The translations under genes were made by a program, and so were the position numbers. A DNA stretch of 8,075 bases from an uncultured Cellvibrio sp. (GTDB taxonomy: Bacteria; Pseudomonadota; Gammaproteobacteria; Pseudomonadales; Cellvibrionaceae). Under the pieces are notes generated by a model that was not told the DNA's origin, did not search any database, and saw only the letters and a program-made list of their open reading frames with translations. Below are positions 7,164 through 8,075 of this stretch, in pieces (positions within the stretch are counted from its first letter, which is position 1; every line of letters starts with the position of its first letter). Where the stretch lies: the NCBI GenBank assembly GCA_946482385.1, contig CAMLRI010000071.1, positions 1 through 8,075 on the forward strand, in the 5' to 3' direction.

Positions 7164-8005
7164 GCCAGTTGCAGCTGTTATCGCCCGCCAAACTCAATTT
7201 GTTTTTGCATATCACCGGCCGCCGCGCCGACGGCTATCACCTGCTGCAAACCCTGTTTCAACTGCTCGACTATGGCGATGAGCTGGGCTTCAGCACCCGC
7301 CCCGATGGCCAGATCCACCTCAGCCCCCCACTGCCCGGCGTCGACTTTGAGCACAACCTGATTATCCGCGCCGCCCGCGCCCTGGCGCCCTACAACCGCC
7401 AGCAACTGGGCGTGGACATCCAGCTCACCAAGCGCCTGCCCATGGGGGGCGGTATAGGTGGCGGCAGCAGCAATGCCGCCACCACCCTGGTTGCCCTCAA
7501 CCACCTCTGGCAGTGCGGCCTGTCCAAGGCGCAACTGCAACAGCTCGGCCTCGGCCTGGGCGCCGATGTGCCGGTGTTCATCAACGCCCAAACTGCCTGG
7601 GCCGAAGGTGTCGGCGAAGAGCTGCAACCTATTGAAATACCACCAAAATGGTTCCTGGTTGTGCAACCTGATTGCCATGTATCCACCGCTGCAATTTTTT
7701 CTCACAAAGATTTGACAAGAGACACTCCGGCCATTAAAGTGGCGGCCTTCCTTGAGCGGGGTGGTCAAAATGACTGCGAAGCCCTGGTGAGAAAGCTGTA
7801 TCCACAGGTGGATGAAGCCCTCAACTGGCTGCAACAATTTGATCGCCACGCGCGCATGACGGGAACCGGAGCTTGTGTTTTTGCCAGCTTCGAATCGGCA
7901 GAAAAAGCCGCGCAGGTTAAGGCGCAATTGCCCAAACACCTGCCCGGATTTGTAGCCAGGGGTGTACACCAATCACCGCTCTACAAACTGCTTCCCGCCA
8001 GCTAA
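7160..8005 (+). CDS. ispE: 4-diphosphocytidyl-2-C-methyl-D-erythritol kinase
   Basis: IspE is the GHMP-family kinase that phosphorylates CDP-methylerythritol with ATP in the methylerythritol phosphate route to isoprenoids. The 281-residue protein is of normal length. It shows the N-terminal [20 protein letters not shown] segment with catalytic K11, the glycine-rich ATP loop [14 protein letters not shown] (94-107), the catalytic aspartate D136 in GLGADVPVF, and the C-terminal GHMP motif [12 protein letters not shown]. The start overlaps lolB as ATGA and has a strong Shine-Dalgarno site. Composition changes sharply within the gene: by hand count GC is about 70% at 7501-7560 but only 42-45% at 7621-7740, with more A/T-ending codons. 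The frame and motifs remain intact, so the enzyme should work. The gene is followed by a hairpin and tRNA-Gln; in pseudomonads prs comes next. Confidence 0.97.
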   Translation: MSQLQLLSPAKLNLFLHITGRRADGYHLLQTLFQLLDYGDELGFSTRPDGQIHLSPPLPGVDFEHNLIIRAARALAPYNRQQLGVDIQLTKRLPMGGGIGGGSSNAATTLVALNHLWQCGLSKAQLQQLGLGLGADVPVFINAQTAWAEGVGEELQPIEIPPKWFLVVQPDCHVSTAAIFSHKDLTRDTPAIKVAAFLERGGQNDCEALVRKLYPQVDEALNWLQQFDRHARMTGTGACVFASFESAEKAAQVKAQLPKHLPGFVARGVHQSPLYKLLPAS

Positions 8006-8011
8006 TCAAGC

Positions 8012-8034
8012 GCATTTTTGCCACGCAAAAATGC
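8012..8034. repeat. Perfect 9-bp hairpin between ispE and tRNA-Gln
   Basis: GCATTTTTG (8012-8020) and CAAAAATGC (8026-8034) pair perfectly around the five-base loop CCACG, starting 7 bases after the ispE stop codon and ending 7 bases before the tRNA. The stem is A/T-rich and no T-run follows it on the plus strand, so it is not a textbook intrinsic terminator. It may partly end ispE transcription, protect its 3' end or guide processing of an ispE-tRNA transcript. Confidence 0.6.
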
Positions 8035-8041
8035 AAACAAC

Positions 8042-8075
8042 AGGGGCGTCGCCAAGTGGTAAGGCAGCGGGTTTT
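8042..8075 (+). tRNA. tRNA-Gln, 5' part only (cut by window edge)
   Basis: The bases fold as the first half of a tRNA: acceptor strand AGGGGCG (8042-8048), TC, D stem GCC/GGC (8051-8053 and 8063-8065) around AAGTGGTAA, A26, anticodon-stem strand GCGGG (8067-8071) and four T. The window stops after tRNA position 35, so only TT of the anticodon is seen. The D-arm GCCAAGTGGTAAGGC closely matches bacterial tRNA-Gln, and tRNA-Gln is the usual neighbour after ispE in pseudomonads, so anticodon TTG is expected. Confidence 0.85.

Noticed and set aside
8012..8034. Calling the hairpin after ispE a rho-independent terminator
   Set aside because: The stem is A/T-rich, the bases after it read AAACAACA rather than a T-run, and the tRNA begins only 7 bases later.
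1..8075. Mobile element, CRISPR array, toxin-antitoxin or phage-defence system
   Set aside because: No transposase, integrase, regularly spaced repeats, short toxin-antitoxin pair or defence-type gene is visible; every sizeable frame is accounted for by a conserved chromosomal gene or its shadow.

Overview
The window looks like a core-chromosome segment of a gammaproteobacterium, with GC moderate to high in most genes. The gene order (moeB, prmC, prfA and hemA on the minus strand; divergent from a TPR lipoprotein gene, lolB, ispE and tRNA-Gln on the plus strand) matches what I recall for Pseudomonas-type genomes. E. coli keeps the ispE-lolB / hemA-prfA-prmC part. Protein style and codon use suggest a Cellvibrionaceae-like relative rather than a true Pseudomonas, but that placement is tentative and made from memory.

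Minus-strand half (1-4028): hemA (glutamyl-tRNA reductase, first step of haem synthesis) comes first, overlaps prfA (release factor RF1) by an ATGA junction, and is followed by prmC, the methyltransferase that modifies the GGQ glutamine of RF1. moeB (molybdopterin-synthase adenylyltransferase) lies only 4 bases after prmC and is cut by the left window edge. The one sizeable gap in this operon, about 104 bases between prfA and prmC, holds two hairpins sharing an 11-base repeat and resembling a REP-type palindromic element.

Divergent region (4029-4143): hemA and the plus-strand genes start back to back over about 115 bases. This stretch holds a likely hemA promoter, a perfect TATAAT for the plus strand, and two overlapping perfect inverted repeats placed where a shared regulator could act.

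Plus-strand half (4144-8075): a small DEDDh-type 3'-5' exonuclease gene is coupled through a TAGTG junction to a large TPR outer-membrane lipoprotein, probably the LbcA (PA4667) type. Next come lolB (outer-membrane lipoprotein receptor) and ispE (isoprenoid kinase), which overlap by ATGA. A perfect 9-bp hairpin then precedes the first 34 bases of a tRNA-Gln gene. LolB would be expected to insert the upstream lipoprotein into the outer membrane, so these neighbours are functionally connected. The last third of ispE shows a sudden drop in GC.

There is no mobile element, CRISPR array or obvious defence system. The least ordinary parts are the exonuclease gene at the head of the lipoprotein operon, the nested palindromes in the divergent promoter, the intergenic hairpin pair and the compositional break in ispE.
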